Source: Filosporella fistucella (Eukaryota; Ascomycota; Leotiomycetes; Helotiales). From it: 64,000 bases of DNA. The notes beneath the pieces were generated by a model, which was given only the letters and a program-made list of their open reading frames with translations, was not told where the DNA came from and searched no databases. Made by a program: the position numbers and the translations under genes. The stretch is from positions 744,001 through 808,000 of the forward strand of contig JAQJZZ010000008.1 in assembly GCA_030077755.1 (NCBI GenBank), in the 5' to 3' direction. Each line of letters starts with the position of its first letter. Position 1 is the first letter of the stretch. Shown here piece after piece: positions 44,975 through 57,700 of this stretch.

Positions 44975-46637
44975 TCAAACAACCTTTGTGTCCTCAACTC
45001 TCACATCCTTCACCTTACACATCAAAGGCCCTTTCTCCCACAACACATAAGTCTTCTGCTTTTCCCAGTTCTTACTCTCCTCTTCAATCTCCAAGTCAAA
45101 ATTCCAAAGAAGTCTCGCAAGAATAACTCTCATCTCATTGTAAGCAAAGCTCTTTCCTAAACAATTTCTCAACCCAATGCTGAAGGGTTGACTGGCGCCC
45201 CGTTTATCATTGTAGAAGGGGGAGTTGGGATCATTGGTACATGATGGGAGCCATCTCTCAGGTACGAATGAATCCGGAAGATAGAAGTTCGAGGGGCTGT
45301 GGGAAGCAGAAAATGCGTGCACGCCCACACTTGCCTGAACGAAATGTTAATGCATGTTCGAAAAAGAGTTTCGGATCGTACTAACCCAACCTGGAACATC
45401 ATAACCTGCAATGGTCGTCATCTGCCCTTTTGGTGTTCTTCTTGGAGCTGCGATAGGTCCAGGAGGATATAGTCTTAGACCTTCCTGGAAACAAGCTTGC
45501 ATGTACGGCAGCTTTTCGCCACAGTTCACAAAGTTAATGTCTTCTTCCTTCGCAAACGCATTTCTTACTTCCTTCACTGCCTTTTTCAAAGATTCAGGGT
45601 TCTTCAACAAGTAATAAGTTGTACCGGAAAGGGCTGTACCGGTTGTCTCCGAACCAGCAAGAAGCAGAAAGTTTGAATTGGCTTCGACTTCTTTATCACT
45701 GAGCTCTTCAGGCGTTCCTCGACTCTTCAAGATATACGACAGAAAGTCTGGACGATCTCTCAAGATACCTTTCGCAAGACGCTCATGGGTATGTTTAATT
45801 ACGTACTGCTCATGTCTTGTACGACTTTCTTGTAATCTTTTTGGTGCTAGCAGCTGAATGAGAGGAGAGAGATTGTAAATTCGAATCATGCGAACGATTG
45901 GACCGAGCTTGAAATGATTCACAATTCCATGAACCCAGCTGTGATACTGACTGTCTTGAAGACATCCAAAAGATCGTCCAATGGCTAGATCACCGATGAT
46001 ATCGAAAGTTGCGAAATTGAACCATTCGACAATATCAGCTGACGTTCCAGATGCAGCAACACCTTTCAATTTTTCGATGAGCAGATGCACGTAGACTTTC
46101 AGAAACGGTTCTTGTTCCCTCAATGCTTTCTCTGAGAATGCATGAGCAAGAGATTTCCTGACTCGGCTGTGATGATAATCATCCGCATTGAAGATACTCG
46201 GTACGCCGTCTTTCCCTAGCTTGATGAAGCCGTAGAACTGAGGATCTTTCTGAAGTGGGACTTTCTGAGCATAGATGTCTCTCCATGCCGCCTCTGATAT
46301 GAAAGATAGCTCGTCAGGTGAGTATCGGACAACCTCTCCATAACGAGTATGAAAGTCTTTGATTGAAGAGTCAAGGTTACCACGAATACAAGAAATGTGT
46401 CTGAAGATCGAACTCGTCGCCCAAAGCTTAGGTCCAGGAAATCGATGGAGAGGATGGAAGTAGGCGTTATAAATTCCAATTGAGGTGATATATAGGCAAA
46501 GCTTGGGGTATCTCGTCAGCAGCTGGCTCTGAGGAGGAAATGATATTCTTCACCAGAATGACGATGAGTGCCATCCCACTGGAGATATTTGGTAACATCA
46601 CTCTTTGCAAGTATCCACTTGCTATATTGTCTGTCAT
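44975..46637 (-). CDS. Cytochrome P450, CYP65-like
   Basis: A haem monooxygenase. Read leftwards: exons 46554-46637, 45386-46501 and 44975-45334 (519 aa). The first intron (GTGAAG..CTGAC..CCCAAG, 46502-46553) was chosen because it rebuilds the membrane anchor GMALIVILLCLYITSIG followed by FHPLHRFPGPKLWA. The second (GTTAGT, 45335-45385) joins DVPGW to ASVGVHAF. Motifs: I-helix LLLAGSETTGTAL, ExxR-type QEGLRLYPPGP, PERW, and haem loop FSIGLRNCLGKS with Cys458. The pattern HSPSNFYLPDSFVPERW is typical of the fungal CYP65 group, which includes isotrichodermin C-15 hydroxylase and many cluster oxidases. Substrate unknown. Faces away from the PKS and may be co-regulated with it. Confidence 0.9.
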
Positions 46638-47373
46638 TTTGAAGTTATTCACTCAACTGCCAAGAAATTTGGAATATATCTAGGAAGGAATGTCTCAAAG
46701 AATGTGGGCATCTGTTTGACCCCGAAAATTTCAGACTTTGGTCAACTGTCGGCCTTCTCATCCCCAAAATATTAACTCGATGGAGATGGTGGGTCAATGT
46801 AAGCACAACTCGGTATCTATTGATGGATATCTAGTTTGAATCCAATGTTGATATGCGGTAGAAATTCCGTAGCGCGTGCATACTTATGTCAAATATGCAG
46901 TAGCTACATTTCCCCTTGTAAGAAGCACGAAGCCACTCTTGGAGAAGTGGGCAGGGACAGATGATGGATTGTAGGATCGAGGTGGGATCCTACCATACCA
47001 AGACAGTCAAAGTCAACGAACGTAAAAAGTTGCAGCTTCTCACAAGTGCCGAAGTCTCACCTGCATTTGTTGAAACGTGATCTATCAGCAAAAGAATGCA
47101 GATCTGTAAGCCTCCAGGACTCAGATATTAGAGCCAAGAAACATAATTTGGGAGATTGAAGAAATTCATAATGGCTCAACGTGTGGCAAAGGAGCAAATA
47201 CAGTACAAAGAATCACGTCCTTGAGTTGACTGGGGGCGGAATTGTGGGCATGCACGTCGTCAAAATTCGACAAGCATGATTTGTAGCGTCTTACTATCTG
47301 GCGATGGATATGCTGAAGCTTGTAAACCATTTTGTTACAAATTTCATCATTCGTAGTGCGAATTATTGTAACG
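46638..47373. other. Intergenic; promoter of the CYP65-like gene
   Basis: No gene seen. Confidence 0.5.
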
Positions 47374-47811
47374 TTATACGCGTTTTGGTGGGGTAGAGTT
47401 GTAATGGTGGGGTATTTCTGCAGCAAAGCGTTCTTGGTAAGGCTTATCCCACCTTCCTAGCTGCAAAGATAATGCAAGAGCTCCTGTGTTCGAAAATCCG
47501 ATCCAATCAGGAACAATCGTTCGTATGTGTGAGAATATTTCCAACGGAAGTAGCAGGTAGACAGGGAGCGTTCCATGCCAGAAGACTCCCAAAATCTTGA
47601 CATGGTGGAATTCCCGAAATTCCAGACCGGGTTCGCTCCTAAACTCCACAATAGACGATAGGATTTTATTGGGTAGGTCGAATCGTAAACCGTGTCTCGT
47701 ATTTGTAAGACCAGCCACTGCCGTTCTTAAGCTCACTTGGCTCACTGATGGAGTACTGATGGCGTCGTTAAGCTTTACGGAATTATACAGCCAGCGGGTA
47801 GTATCTGACAT
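47374..47811 (-). CDS. Hypothetical 145-aa ORF
   Basis: ATG 47811, single open frame. The middle has a hydrophobic stretch (LPVYLLLPLEIF), followed by TIVPDWIGFSNTG and LQLGRWDKPYQERF. No signal peptide and no recognised motif. It lies between the P450 and the MFS genes and could be a small cluster protein, a fragment of a larger lost gene, or non-coding. Its upstream side adjoins the long spacer before the exporter. Confidence 0.35.
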   Translation of the reverse strand: MSDTTRWLYNSVKLNDAISTPSVSQVSLRTAVAGLTNTRHGLRFDLPNKILSSIVEFRSEPGLEFREFHHVKILGVFWHGTLPVYLLLPLEIFSHIRTIVPDWIGFSNTGALALSLQLGRWDKPYQERFAAEIPHHYNSTPPKRV

Positions 47812-48804
47812 ACATGTGGAAGGAGTACTCCGGTGCAGAATTGTCGCCCAATTCCTTCCTTGCGAAGCCTAGGACTCGGCTGCTCCCGCATCATTCCGGC
47901 GGCACAGAGTGCCTACGACGACCGCATCAGATCTGCATTATTAGTAGCCGTTGCGAGGTAGTAGTTCGAGCATGTCTCTGCTTGAAACCCTTGACTTGGG
48001 GAAAGTATTAATGTGGCGCAGTCTATGATTCCATGTCGAAAGCTTCTTTTAGCATGGTTCCCATAGGGCGATAAGCCAATAATGCAATCTTTTGATACGT
48101 GTCAAAGTACTCGGACGTAGAGAACCTTGGTCCACTGGGGTATTTGGCAGTCATTGATGAAATTCTTGGAGCAAATCCGCAATGGGATTATTTGACATCT
48201 GCATCTCTTAAATTTCCGCCACTTAAAGTGCAGCTCTCGTAAGGTTGGCTCACATACCTAGCGGCTGATCGGCAGAGTTGCAGTTAAATCGGTTTGTGTA
48301 AGTAAAAAGACCCCGGTTTAGCGAAATGATTTTTGTACATGAAAATGCTAATCCGCTATAAATCGTTTGAGTAAAAACTTTCGTAGGATTTTACATGACG
48401 GGATTTCTATTTTGGTCACATCACTAAGCTCCCCTCGCGGACTTGGTAAAATTGGATACATACAACAAATCATATACTACAGTATTACGGAGTGGGGTTC
48501 TCAGTCCTCGCTTGAATAATCCTATCCACATGTAGGAATCAGGGAGCATAGATTGTGGTCCGGACGGAGCAGGCAATTCATATCCCCGGTCCCGACGATC
48601 GTTTCCAAGACTGTTGGCAAATGCTTGTATCAACATGGGTGGTAATAGCCCCCTTTGTCTCCAATTCCGGGCGACAGGCGATTCAGAAAAGCCGGTCCGA
48701 TTGTCCTCTTAATCATTTAGAACGCCTCAAGCCAAATGTGACGACGTGCATTATCTTTGCTGACTGCTCTCACTTTGCCTCTAACGTGCTCCGTTGATGG
48801 AGAA
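47812..48804. other. Intergenic; promoter of the MFS exporter gene
   Basis: About 1 kb with no supported gene. The frame of the exporter is open from 48757 but has its first ATG at 48805. Confidence 0.45.
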
Positions 48805-50584
48805 ATGGTTGCAGACATGGAGAAAGCTGCTTCGGGGAAGGAAGACAGTCTGAAATCTGGGAATGCTACACCTTTACCGTCGGCCTCGAGCGCTGCGACT
48901 TCCACGGCCCAAAAGCCAGTTGATCCAAATTTTGTATGTTTGAATATATCATTGTCGAGATAGCAGGTTTTTTTCTTCGAAGAAGCCACTAACATGATTC
49001 AACACGTAGGTAGCATGGACTGGTCCAGAAGATCCCGAAAATCCCAAAAATTGGCCCATGAAGCGGAAATGGATCACAGTCGTTCCAATGTCTCTATTCA
49101 ACTTCATGGCTGCTATGTCTTCGGCAGCTGTTGCGCCAGCCCTCTATGCAATCCAGGATGATCTGAACATCACCTCCCAAACACTTCTCATCATGGTGCT
49201 TTCGATATTTCTGCTCGGCAGTGCAATCGTGCCTTTGTTCACAGGACCCTTATCGGAGATATTCGGAAGAGTAGTTGTGCTTCAGACGACAAATCTCTTT
49301 TATATTGTTTTCAATACTGCATGTGGTGCAGCAAAGACACAGAACCAACTGATCGTGTTTCGGTTCCTGGCCGGCCTAGGTGGCTCTGGACCTCAAGCGG
49401 CAAGTCGAATTTCTATTGCGCCTCATATTAGCGAATTCAAAGGAAAAGAAGGACTAACTTGAGCTTGATATAGATTGGTAGCGGCATCCTGGGGGATCTC
49501 TTTCGACCTCACGAACGCGGGAAGGCTGTGGCAATATACACAATCGCACCACTCCTCGGCACCATGATCGGTCCCATCACCGGGGGATTTCTGGTCCAAT
49601 ACGTGTCTTGGAGATGGTGTTTCTATGTCGTTTCTATCGCAAGCGCTGTTGTCCAGCTTGGAGGGTTCTTCATCTTTCGTGAAACCTATGCTCCGGTCCT
49701 CATTCAAAGGAAATGTGCGAAGTTGCGAAAAGAAACCCAAAATCCGGAGCTTTATACCGAATACGATGCCATATCTTTTCCGACGCTGTTGAAAACAAGT
49801 CTAGTGAGGCCTTTCAAACTTCTCAGCACACAGCCAATCGTACAGGCTTTGAGTTTGTATGTGGCATTTCTAAATGGAGTGATTTACCTTATGGTTGCTA
49901 CATTCCCCGATGTTTGGACAAATGTGTACCACGAATCTCCCTCAATTGGCTCGCTGAATTATATATCACTATCGGTTGGTATGGCTATAGCTATACAGCT
50001 CGGCACCCGTATTGCAGACAAGACATACTTGAAATTGAGAGCGAAGAATGGTGGTGAGGGAGTTCCTGAGTTTCGACTCCCGGTTCTCTGTGGAGGCGCA
50101 ACCATTGTGCCTGTGGGGTTGTTTTGGTATGCATGGTCCGCGAGAGAAAGTATTCACTGGATCATGCCGTAAGATACTCTCTATTCTCGTATAGTTTCTC
50201 AACTGGCTAACAAAATATACGCAGGAACATCGGCGCAGCAATATATGGCGGAGCCACAGTCTTGCAACTTCTTTGCGTCCAAGGATATCTGATTGACTGC
50301 TACACCCTTTATGCCGCCAGTGCTATGGCTGGTGTTACGGTGCTAAGAAATCTTCTGGGATTCGCTTTACCACTGGTAGCACCAAGCTTGTAAGTCTATG
50401 AGACCATCCTTCGGTAGTGAAAATGTGATTTGACATTGAATGTAGATACGGAAAACTAGGGTTTGCCTGGGGAAACAGTCTCCTCGCATTCTTAGCTATC
50501 TTCATTGGGATACCTGCACCCATTCTCCTGTGGTTTTTTGGTGCCAGTTTGAGAAAGAGAAGCCCGTACGCGAGGAATGATTAG
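48805..50584 (+). CDS. MFS transporter, DHA1 drug:H+ antiporter type
   Basis: Exports small molecules in exchange for protons at the plasma membrane. Exons 48805-48933, 49010-49399, 49474-50168, 50225-50389 and 50446-50584 give 505 aa. A cytos N-terminus ends in DPENPKNWPMKRKW, typical of the DHA1 group, followed by 12 predicted hydrophobic segments. Motif A is TGPLSEIFGR in the loop after helix 2, and the motif-C-like stretch is GSGPQAIGSGILGDLF. That stretch is restored only by a GC-AG intron (GCAAGT at 49400, GATATAG at 49473). Likely exports the cluster product or gives self-resistance. Same strand as the PKS and upstream of it. Confidence 0.9.
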
Positions 50585-50949
50585 AAAATGGGAACTCATC
50601 ACTAGGTCTTACAAGGAAATCAGAATACTTTAATTTCAGAAATCGTATCAAAAGATCGAACACCTCAGTGACACCTTCGCAATTATTGGTCTCTTCAGAG
50701 ATCTTTGACCATTGATCAGATTATTGCCAGAGAAAACATGGAGGAGCTCAGCCACATACAAGGTAAGATTGAAGGTTACTAGATAAATACAACTTCTTGT
50801 GATTTGATGATAACGTAAAATGACTCGCTAATTCTCGTTTCCACTCTTCCAGCCACTAGCCTTGATCAAGGAGAACGCCGATAACTTGTCTGCTCCCCAG
50901 AAAGATAATTCTGAGCCCCGCGTCGAAACACCACATCTACGATTTTTGG
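50585..50949. other. Intergenic
   Basis: No gene. May contain more of the decayed sequence described next; an intron-like GTAAGA at 50761 is visible but not interpretable. Confidence 0.4.
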
Positions 50950-51461
50950 CTACGTGGATAACTTGATGTGGGGGTTTGAAATCATCCATGATAGGGAAGA
51001 TACCCAAATTTTCATAAATTTGGGCTCCCGCTTGGCAAAGTCAAACTTTCCGAGAAAATGGTTGCTATTGGCGCCGATTTCCGAGGTGGGAATTGCTGGT
51101 ACAGAAACTGTCATCAGCAGAGTCTTTGACAAGCTGCATTGTACATGGATGCCGACTGTCGCTGCCATATACGTAGCTTACTCCGGTGCGTGCATATCTG
51201 CGTGACAGGGACTTTGAAAGCGGAAGGAGATATCTAGGAGTAAAATTGGGTCGGCATTTAACCGGACAAGAATTACTTTCACGTGGAGATGTTTCCGCCA
51301 ATATGACAAGCTTTAGGGTTGACGGTTGTGGCGGAGATGCACATCTTCTAAAGTATGACCCCTGGCAGTTTGACCCACCTCGTAGACTGTGCCCCCGGCA
51401 GTACATTGGGTTAGCATACGCAAACTCGCTAATAGCTTTTGTATTCAAGGATTTTTACTAA
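50950..51461 (+). pseudogene. Possible P450 relic
   Basis: Two frames in this short stretch hold P450-like pieces. One reads EVGIAGTETVIS, like an I-helix oxygen-binding motif. Another, near the 3' end, reads DPWQFDPPRRLCPRQYIGLAYANSLIAF, given here as a position (about 51356-51446) rather than as a proven gene. It resembles the haem loop and L-helix of P450s, with the conserved glycines of FGxGRRxCPG replaced (FDPPRRLCPR). No start, no complete exon set, and only about 500 bp remain. It fits a cluster P450 in decay between the exporter and the PKS. Confidence 0.35.
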
Positions 51462-51799
51462 TTCGCCATTTACCAAAATAACAGAAACTCGATGGATCAG
51501 GTAACAATGATGAAATATATGAGATGAGATTAGTACGTGAAACCTCACCCGAACAAGGGTTAGAATGACAGTAGATTGATTGTAATGTAGCACAAGAGTG
51601 ATATGGGGCAGTGGATCAACATGGCCAATCAAGGGTTAAAACACATTTGCAGCTCAAGCTTGGAGGATTGATACAGTAGAGAGGAAATATATATATGAAG
51701 ATAAGATCGGACGTGAAATCTTGAGGATTTAATAAACCATCATTCAACATTTCCAAACATCACTTCTTCACTCATCTGAAGCATTTCCATCATAACATC
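51462..51799 (+). promoter_or_regulatory. PKS promoter with TATA-like element
   Basis: A run ATATATATATG at 51688-51698 lies about 100 nt before the PKS ATG, followed by an AT- and C-rich leader. No other gene. Confidence 0.5.
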
Positions 51800-54700
51800 A
51801 TGGCTGTGGAGAAAACTGGCCATGCAAACGGCTACTCGAATGGAAACACAAATGGTAACACAAATGGCAACACAAGTGGTAACACAACTATTGATCCGCA
51901 AACTCTTGCCAATGGCCACACTAATGGAATGAACGGGCACACAAACAGTAATGGCCATAGAGTGTCTGATACGCCCGGTGGCAACCAAGTGCCTATTGCT
52001 ATTTGTGGTATGGGCATGAGGCTGCCAGGAGGCATTCGTAGTGACGCAGAATTGTATGATTTCCTCATCAACAAAAAAGATGCTCGAACTGCCACTGGTA
52101 ATGACCGATATAACATCGACGCATTCTACAGTCCCCACTCTAAGCATGGGACTGTAATCACCAAACACGGATATTTTCTTGAGGATATTGACTTTTCTAA
52201 ATTTGACATATCAATGTTTACGATGACGCCAGCAGAAGTCGAGCAGCTGGATCCAAACCAACGACTTGTCCTTGAAGTTGTCAGAGAAGCGCTTGAGAAT
52301 GCGGGAGAGACGGATTGGAGGGGGAAGAAAGTTGGAACCTATGTTGGCGTATTCTCCGAGGATTGGCAGGTAGGAATGATGCAACCATCGACCTCTCTCA
52401 GCTAATTGATTGTCAGGACCTACACGCTAAAGATACAAATGACTACGGACCGTATCAGATAATTGGCAAGCTGGACTTTGCCATCAGCAACCGAGTCGCA
52501 TATGAGTATGATCTCAAAGGGCCGAGGTGAGTGACTTTCTCCCTACATTCTCGTCACACGATTTTGACTTCACTAGCATGACCATAAAAACGGCGTGTTC
52601 TTCGGCTGGAGTCTGTTTACATCAAGCCCTTTCAGCAATTCGGCAAGGAGAAATCTCATCTGCAATTGTCGCTGGCGTCAATTTGATTCTTGCCCCGGGG
52701 ATGAGCATTGGAATGAGCGTCCAGATGACTCTCTCACCAGAAGGTTCATCGAAATCGTTCGATGCAAATGCTGACGGCTATGCCAGAGGTGAAGGTGTGA
52801 CTGTATTATACGTGAAAAGACTCGATGAAGCCATCCGTGATGGCAACCCGATCCGTGCTATTATCCGATCATCGGCAACGAACGCAGATGGCAAGACGCC
52901 GGGTCTAGCGATGCCAAACCCCGAATCTCATGAAGCAGTAATTCGACAAGCATACTCTGCCGCTGACCTGGATTTCTCAAAGACAGCGATGGTTGAAGCA
53001 CATGGCACCGGTACAGCTGTCGGTGATCCGCTTGAGGTGAAAGCTATCGCAAATTGCTTTGGCAAAGATGGTGTTTATCTAGGCGCCGTCAAACCAAATA
53101 TGGGACACGCTGAAGGTGCTGCTGCAAATACCAGTATCATCAAAGCTGTGGTATCCCTCGAGAATAGGACCATCATTCCAAATATCAAGTTCAACGTGCC
53201 GAATCCTGCCAGTAAGTGAGCACCATCAATGCAGAGCGAGTGCTGATTGTCATAGTTCCCTGGAAGGAAGCCAAGCTGGTTGTGCCAACGGAGCCGTTAC
53301 CATGGCCAGAGAATCGAGCCGAACGTGTGAGTGTAAACTCATATGGAATTGGGGGCTCAAATACACATGTAAGTAAAGATTGCAAATCTTGAGCGACATC
53401 GCCTTTCAACCGTTTAGCTAATCACGTGATCAGTTCGTGCTTGATTCGGCCGCGTCCTTCGGCCTCGGCGAAATCCAAGACAATTCGGCATCTCCAAAAC
53501 CCCTTCAGACTTCCAACTCTTTGCTCCTGTTCTCTGCAAACCACCCGGAATCCCTGAAAAAGATTGTTGAAAACTATGGCAACTATGTTAAGAACCATCC
53601 GGAACGCGTACATGATCTTGCATACACACTTACAAAGCGACGAGAACACCTAAAATTCAGATCATTCTGTGTCACAAATGGCTCCACCCCTCTGGAAGCG
53701 TCGCCTCAGGTGAAATATCAAGGGCAAAATGACGTTGCATTCGTTTTCACCGGACAAGGCGCTCAATGGTACGTATTCGAATCCCTATGCTCTTGAGAAC
53801 CTGACGGACTGCTCTCGGAATTTATGGTAGCAACATATTAGACAGCAAAGCATTGCTAACTCGTCCGGATCACAGGGCCCACATGGGGAAGCAACTTATG
53901 GTTGATTATCCTTCATTTTTGGGTGATATCCGGTCGATGGATGAGATCTTGCAAAAGTTAGAGCACGCGCCAACATGGAAAATTGAGGGTTCGTACATGA
54001 ATAAATATGACTATATTCGAAACTAACGACCCGTAGATATTCTTAGCGTTTCGGACGACAAGGAACTATTGGCCAAAGCAGAGTTCTCACAGCCCATATG
54101 CACCGCACTGCAAATTGCCCTCGTCAACTTGTTATCGACCTGGTCAATCAAACCTTCAGCAGTTGTCGGCCACTCTTCAGGAGAAATCGCTGCAGCATAC
54201 GCCGCAGGGGCCATCTCAAAACAGGAGGCTATCATCACTGCATTCTACCGTGGATATGTCTGCAAAAAACCCCAAAAGAGCGGTGGTATGGCTGCTATCG
54301 GCTTGGGCCGGTCTGAGGTAGCACAGTTCCTTCTCCCGGAAGTGAGAATTGCTTGCGAGAACAGTGGTTCGAGTGTCACTATCTCCGGTGACACAGATGC
54401 CCTGGAAACAGTGATGGCAAATATCAAGGAAGAATATCCGGGCGTGCTAGTTCGGCGTCTTCAGGTTGAAATGGCATACCATTCGAGTGAGTATATGTCT
54501 AGTTTGTGGCTTTAATGGTTTGAAGCTAATAAGACAGGTCATATGAAACTGGTCGGCGACACATACCACGACCTCATCGCAAAGAGTCTTGCCCCGAAAT
54601 CTCCAATAGTTCCATTCTACTCCAGCGTGACGGGCAAAGTTCTACTCGAAGCTTCAGATTTCGGTGCAAGGTACTGGCAGGAAAACCTCGAAAACCCAGT

Positions 54701-57700
54701 TTTGTTCCATTCTGCTGTCGGCCACCTTCTTTCTGGCTTAACACAATGCTCAGTCCACCTCGAAGTTGGACCTCACTCAGCTCTTGGGGGGCCATTAAGA
54801 CAAATTTATAAAGAAAAATCATCCCCTACACAATATGTCTCGGTACTGAGTCGAGGCAAACATGACACCAAGTCTTTCCTCGGAGCAGTCGGACAGCTAC
54901 ACTCTAATGGAGTTAGTATCAACTTTCCAGCTTCAGAAAATCAATCGAAAGTTCTCACTGATCTTCCGCCATATCCTTGGAACTATGACAAGAGCTACGT
55001 AAGTAATACATTATTAACGCCCTCCAAGTCGTTCAACCACTTCACTTTGTGGCTTCGGTTGCAATGAGTTTTTGGAACAAATGCTGATTTGTATTTGATT
55101 AGTGGGCTGAGACGAGACTCATGCGATCATGGAGATTCCGGAAACATCTCCCACATGATCTTTTAGGGGTACGCACATTGGAAGGCACCGATCTTGCCCC
55201 AACTTGGAGAAATTACCTCCGCGTTATGGATGTTCCTTGGCTCAGAGACCATTGTGTTGGAAACGATATTGTTTTCCCTGCCGCTGGCTACATTGCCATG
55301 GCAGGAGAAGCCATATTTCAGCTCACAGGAGAGCGTGAATATACCGTCCGGGAGATTTCCCTCAATCAAGCGATGGTATTAAATCCTGAAAAATCAGTCG
55401 AGATAATCACGAGTCTTCGACCTCAGCGATTAACGACATCAAAAGATAGTGACTGGTGGGAGTTTCATATCGTTTCTCACGATGGAAATGGCTGGAATAA
55501 ACATTGTACGGGATTGGTCATTAATGGAAGGGCTTCCGCAGGCCCATCTCCAAAGAATGAGAGTTATCTTCGAAAGGTTTCATCCCCACGATGGTACACG
55601 ACGATGTCCCGAGTCGGTTTGAACTATGGTCCCAGATTCACAGGTCTTGAAAACATGACTGCCAGCATCACAGAGAAGCAAGCGACTGCTGATATTGTGG
55701 ATCTACAAGAAGTCTCAGAATCTGGATATGCACTTCACCCTGCCACGCTTGATTTGGTGTTCCAAACTTGGACAGTGGCTTCTGCGAAGGGGGAGTATCG
55801 CACTTTCAATAAACTCTACCTACCTACATTCATCGAGGAACTTTACATTGGAAACTTCAGGGGCAGATCAATGCGTGTCAACACAACTGCGGTCGGCAAG
55901 TACAAAGACTTTGCGCAAGGTCATTCGTATGGTGTTTCAGATGGCGAGCTTGCATTTTATTTGAAAGGCTTCAAGGGAACTCCACTCGAGGAGGGAACCA
56001 CGGACAAGGCTCCAGAGCTCACAGCACTTCAACTGCAGTGGAAGCCTGATTTTGACTTCATGGCGGCAGAAGATATGCTACGAGCGAAGTACGACGTGAG
56101 CGATCAATTGGCTCTCATGGAAAAGATGTACATTCTTTGCGGTGTCGAAGCAAAGCATGCCTTGCAGAATATTGCTTCCTCTCAACCTCATTTCGATACG
56201 TATAAGTCTTGGCTTGAAGATCAGTACAAACTATGGGCGCAACCAGGCTACCCACTCGTTGACGATACAGTATCCCTTGTCAATCTAGATTCGGCATCAC
56301 GTCAGAAGCTTATCCACGATATTGTACGGCAAAGCAAAGGCACCACGATTGAGAATGTTGCAACTGCCATGTACCGTTCTTATGACCAGGTAGTCAACGT
56401 GGTCGAAGGCAAAACAGACTTTCTTGATCTTCTTCTCCAAGATGGGGTGCTGTCGGGAGTCTACAACTGGATGAACGACCTATGGGACTTTAAAGATTAT
56501 TTCCAGATACTAGGACATTCGCAACCTCAGCTAAGAGTTCTGGAAATTGGTGCTGGGACTGGTGGACTGACAGCGAAAATTCTCGAGTCTCTTAAATCCG
56601 ACTTCGGGGAGCGCCTATATTTCCAGTACACTTTCACAGATATTTCATCTGGATTCTTTGTTCAGGCGAAAGAGAGATTCAAAGAGTATGAAGGGATGGA
56701 TTTTAAAGTGCTCGACATCTCGAAAGATCCACTTGAGCAAGGATTCTCCGCTGGACAATACGACTTGATTATTGCCTCAAACGTCCTCCATGCCACACCA
56801 TTCTTGCACGAAACTCTTCGTAATGTCCGATGTCTTCTTCAACCCAAGGGCCAGCTATTTTTGCAAGAGTTGTCACCAATTGCAAGGTGCATGGGGTTCA
56901 TCATGGGTTTGTTTTCTGGATGGTGGCTAGGGGAGGCAGATGGCCGATTCGGAGGACCCATGGTAACTCCCGACATATGGGACATCAAGCTTCGTGAGGC
57001 TGGCTTTGATGGATGCGATTCAGTGACCTATGATAATCCACGCCCATATCACATGAACGCGAATATTGTTGCTAAACCTGCCATCGCTTTCGACTTCGCC
57101 AAAAAGGTCACGTTGCTTTCGCACCTCAATATACATCCTCTTGCTCAGACTTTGGAGAAAGTGTTATCCGAGTGCCAGTATACCGTGGAACATTGCTTAT
57201 GGGGCCAAGATATACCTGCTGATCAAGACTTGATCTCATTCATCGACCTTGATGAGAAACCTTTATTCCACGACCTTGGTGGAAAAGATTTGGAACAATT
57301 TCTACAAATGGTTGAAACGCTTCAGCAAAATGCTGTTCTATGGTTGACTCCACCTGCTCAAATCTCTCCTAAAGATCCACATGCCGCACAAGCTCTGGGC
57401 ATGGCCAGAACCATCCGCTCTGAGCTGGCAATGACTTTTGTTACCATCGAGCTTGAAGATACGAGCTTTGGTGCTGCAAATGCTGTTTCAAGAATTCTCC
57501 GCAAGACACAGAGTTCCATGGATGACATCAAAGATCTGGATATTGACATGGAGTATGCTTATTCTAATGGTGTTATCAATCTATCTCGATTCCACTGGAT
57601 TCCTGTACCCGCAGCTTTGGCAGACACAAGCCCAGCTCCAAACTCTAAGCAGTTGGTCATTGGCCGTCGTGGGCTTCTTCAAACCCTTCAATGGGCTGGG

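Noticed and set aside
51832..52168. Minus-strand frames opposite the PKS leader
   Set aside because: They arise from antisense reading of the AAT-GGN repeat in the PKS N-terminus.
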